Source of the DNA: Diorhabda sublineata
Lineage: Eukaryota > Arthropoda > Insecta > Coleoptera > Chrysomelidae
Direction: 5' to 3'
NCBI RefSeq assembly: GCF_026230105.1
Contig: NC_079478.1
Location: 7,331,653-7,395,652 of the forward strand
Length of the DNA stretch: 64,000 nt
Part shown: positions 61,226 to 64,000 of the stretch, piece after piece
How the letters are laid out: the number at the start of each line of letters is the position of its first letter
How positions within the stretch are numbered: position 1 is the stretch's first letter
Position numbers and translations under genes: made by a program
Notes under the pieces: model-generated
Seen by the model: only the letters and a program-made list of their open reading frames with translations
Databases searched by the model: none
What the model was told of the DNA's origin: nothing

Positions 61226-62730
61226 TATCTTTAAAGTTTATATGAATGTTATTCGATTTTTTGGAAATATTTCAACAGCAAGATTCTTTATACATCTCAC
61301 TAAATATATACATCGAGTTCATTAAAAAAAAATACAACAGTTCGTGATCACAAGCCTTCTATCTTCTGTTATGATCCTATTTTCAAGGTATAAAAAATGT
61401 TTAATATTTTAATAAATAAAAATTATCAACGATCCAGGAACTCATTCATTTTTGGCTCTGAATGTACATTTAGAGCTAATTTTTTATTTTTACTAATACC
61501 AATATGATTTGAATGTAACCAATTACTTAAAAAAAAACATGAAAGTGTATGTCACTATTTTTTTGATAAATTATCATATAATATTAAGTCTTTCATTCCT
61601 ATATGGTGGAATGCCGAAAATGCTGAAGCCAAAAGCCAGATTTTTTATTTAACATAAAAATGTATTTAAATAGTACAAAAGGGCTCCAGAGCTGACCAGT
61701 GTTCTTAGGACTTCAGTCACAACAAAAGTGAAGAGGAAATTGAAAACGATAATAGCGGAAAGAAACTAATGAATATATAATGGACACGGTTATAAAAGGG
61801 ATTAAAAAATTTTATTTCACTGAGTTTCATAAAGTCTACATCATAAAATCCTTTTTTATCATCTATTCATCAGAAATTTGTTTTTTAAAACTCTAAAGCG
61901 AACAAAAAGTTTTGATCAACAGTAAACTACCCTTATTTTCGACATTATTAAAAGAACTGATTTAGAAATTTAATTTTAAAAACTCAAATGTTAAATTTCT
62001 TACAATGAATCAAGAAAAAATTATTTTAACAAATAGATAATAGAGTTTTCCATATTTTGGAGACCTTGTATATTTAATCCAAATATCCGGAATAATTGGG
62101 GTCTCGATAGTTCCGAATTTTCGGCTTCCAAATGTACAATATCAAATTTTATGCTATATCATAAAATGTATAAAAATAGTTTAAATATTTATTAGATCAG
62201 CAAAAAATGCGGTAATTCTTTTTATTTAAATCAAAATCCAAAATTTTTACAATAATTATCAATATATTCGATAAAGAAACAATATTTGTTTAATACAAGG
62301 AATAATTTTGTTTATTTGGTTAGGCGCAACTCATTGTAGAGGACAAATTGTTGACTAAGTGGAGAAATAAAAAAAACAAGGGAAATAACCAAATTTATAC
62401 CTAAATACACAGAACATACCAAAAAGAAGGTAAACTTGTATGTAAATCTCGGCAAGACAAATTTAGTTCTGCCACCTGCCAATCGTGTCGCTAGTGTAAT
62501 AAAAATGTGTCATTACTGTCAATGTCAATATATCATAAATATAAATAGATTAATATCATAAATAATAGAAGAATGACAAGATAAAGAACACATTACAAAA
62601 GTTTAAAAAAAATCGATAATGGAAAAAATGAATAAACAGATAAATTGGTTGGACAAAATATAAATATAAAAACATATAAATTGACAAGATAAATGATGCA
62701 AGATTGTAAATATAGTTTAAAAAAAGGAGA
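61226..62730. other. AT-rich region, no gene seen
   Basis: No recognisable coding sequence or element. Only short, low-complexity open frames. Confidence 0.4.
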
Positions 62731-62734
62731 AAAG

Positions 62735-63410
62735 AAGAAAGAATGGGATCAACCAAATAAAGGAACTAGGAACAAAAAGAAGCAAAGGCGGGATATGGGC
62801 ACAAGATAAAATGAAAAATTTGGTATCAGAGAAATAATTTGTCAAAAAAAAGGAGCTGAGGACAAAAAGAGGGAAAATACAGAAAATAGAGGAAAGAATG
62901 GGTATAAGAAGAACCGGAACCCACATCAGACATTTGACGAGGCAAAAGAAAAAGAAGGTAGTGTCAGAAATACATGATAAAGTTTTTTTTGTAATCTTCA
63001 AATTGAAAGTACCAAAATTTGGTATCAGAAAAATTAATCGACCAAAAAAAGGAACTGAGGACAAAAAAAGACAAAAAACAGAAGATAGAGAAACCTTAAT
63101 CAGGCTACAAGAAGAACCGAAACTCTCAACAGATATCTGATAATGTAAAAGGAAAAGGTAACCTCAGAATTACATGATGAAGTTTTTTTGTAATCATCAA
63201 ATTGAAACCATCAAAATTTGGTATCAGAGAAATAAATCGTCCAAAAAAAATTGGGGACGAAAATAGGGAAAATATAGAAGATAGAGGAAGAAATAGGTAC
63301 AAGAAGAAACGAAATCCTTTGATACCTTTTACCTTTGATAAGGTAAAAGAAAAATAAGGTAACCTCAGAAATACATGATAAGAGTTTTTGTAATAATCAA
63401 AGTTAAACAT
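62735..63410. repeat. tandem repeat, about 199-bp period
   Basis: The phrase TTTGGTATCAGAGAAATAA recurs at about 62818, 63018 and 63217. Around it run RGGACAAAAAGAGGGAAAAT, ACAAGAAGAACCGAAAC, GGTAACCTCAGAAATACATGA and TTTTTTGTAATCATCAAATT. A truncated unit precedes 62818, giving about 3.4 copies. Units differ by several per cent and by small indels. Open frames across it come from the purine-rich strand and do not look coding. Confidence 0.85.
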
Positions 63411-63536
63411 TCATTCAATTATATCCATTACAAAGTATAAACTGGTCGAAGAATGAACTTCTGTGATACCAATATTACAAGTTGGTATCACATATAGTCC
63501 ATAATATGTATAATTGGATGAATGTTTAACTTTGAT
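63395..63536. repeat. nested foldback at the edge of the tandem repeat
   Basis: ATCAAAGTTAAACATTCATT plus CAATTATA (63395-63422) is matched in inverse at 63508-63536 with one mismatch. Inside it GTGATACCA (63463-63471) pairs with TGGTATCAC (63483-63491). The inner TTGGTATCA resembles the tandem repeat's own GGTATCAG word. Confidence 0.75.
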
Positions 63537-63539
63537 GAA

Positions 63540-64000
63540 AAATGTATTTTTATCATTTAGTTGAGGAAGGAAGATTAGGTTGCAAGCTATTTTAAGAACG
63601 ACGTTCACAGTTCATTTAAATCTAAAATAAAATTAAGTTACATAAGTCCTCATGTTTTTTTTGGGTTAATCTGACACCAACAAGCTTATTCCTTATATCC
63701 ATTGTAAGCATCATGAAAAAAATGAACTAATTTATAGAAATTTACTCTAATAACGTATAAAAGTCCGAGGGCAGTGGCTTGACTAATTAGAGATTAAATA
63801 AATCTTGTCGTTGTAAACATATTATTGAATGAAACACGTGAAAAATGTTACTATATCGATAATATTGCTCAAACTCTTTTGGAGAACTAACTACCACATT
63901 TTTATATTAAATTAATAGGTACATTTGTATAATCGTATTAGTTTTCACACATAGTTGATTCCGGGTGGATTTAATTATTAAATGTTCACAAACTAATTTT
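63540..64000. other. window end, no gene seen
   Basis: AT-rich sequence without a recognised exon or element. Confidence 0.4.

Noticed and set aside
62717..63410. Frames of 80-115 codons over the 199-bp repeats
   Set aside because: They come from low-complexity purine-rich tandem sequence and repeat with it; not credible proteins.
1..64000. CRISPR arrays, operons, ribosome binding sites, replication origins or tRNA/rRNA genes
   Set aside because: The window is eukaryotic nuclear DNA; the tandem repeats are satellite-like, and no tRNA or rRNA structure was recognised by eye.

Overview
The window looks like nuclear DNA of an insect: strongly A+T-rich, genes split by GT-AG introns, and dense with decayed mariner/Tc1, non-LTR retrotransposon and MITE remnants. 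The protein genes are typical insect orthologues. I cannot name the species; a beetle or similar large-genome insect would fit the repeat load. Exon models below were built by hand, and every junction of the multi-exon genes keeps reading frame.

Layout. 1-11 kb: the 3' part of a dopamine D1-like receptor gene (Dop1R1 type, + strand), three coding exons at 1410-1642, 8454-8651 and 10462-10877, with introns full of mariner, MITE and non-LTR debris. 11-20 kb: a repeat-only stretch holding Tc1-like and mariner remnants, a non-LTR relic and a 1.8 kb higher-order satellite (455-bp period, about four subunits per period) next to another non-LTR relic. 20.3-30.9 kb: mitochondrial methionyl-tRNA synthetase (MARS2, - strand), six exons found, the N-terminal exon not found; introns carry two mariner relics, a MITE and a large inverted repeat. 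32.3-34.1 kb: glyoxylate/hydroxypyruvate reductase (GRHPR, + strand, two exons). 35.1-36.7 kb: DCAF7/WDR68 WD40 protein (+ strand, four exons). 37-43 kb: retrotransposon debris, foldback elements and AT-rich sequence. 43.8-54.5 kb: an eight-exon gene on the - strand for a 2,123-residue Ki-67-like mitotic chromosome protein, with an N-terminal FHA domain, tandem Ki-67-type repeats and a basic repeat tail. 56.1-57.3 kb: UBOX5/RNF37-type E3 ligase (+ strand). 57.4-64 kb: a possible TATA-driven first exon at 58.4 kb, a DNA transposon with terminal inverted repeats of about 110-120 bp, a 199-bp tandem repeat and a foldback element.

The genes are independent units and not an operon. MARS2 and GRHPR are divergent, and the Ki-67-like gene and UBOX5 are divergent, about 1.5 kb apart between start codons. 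The most notable locus is the Ki-67-like gene: overall architecture is recognisable, but the FHA phosphopeptide pocket looks degenerate and the protein holds three separate internal repeat systems.
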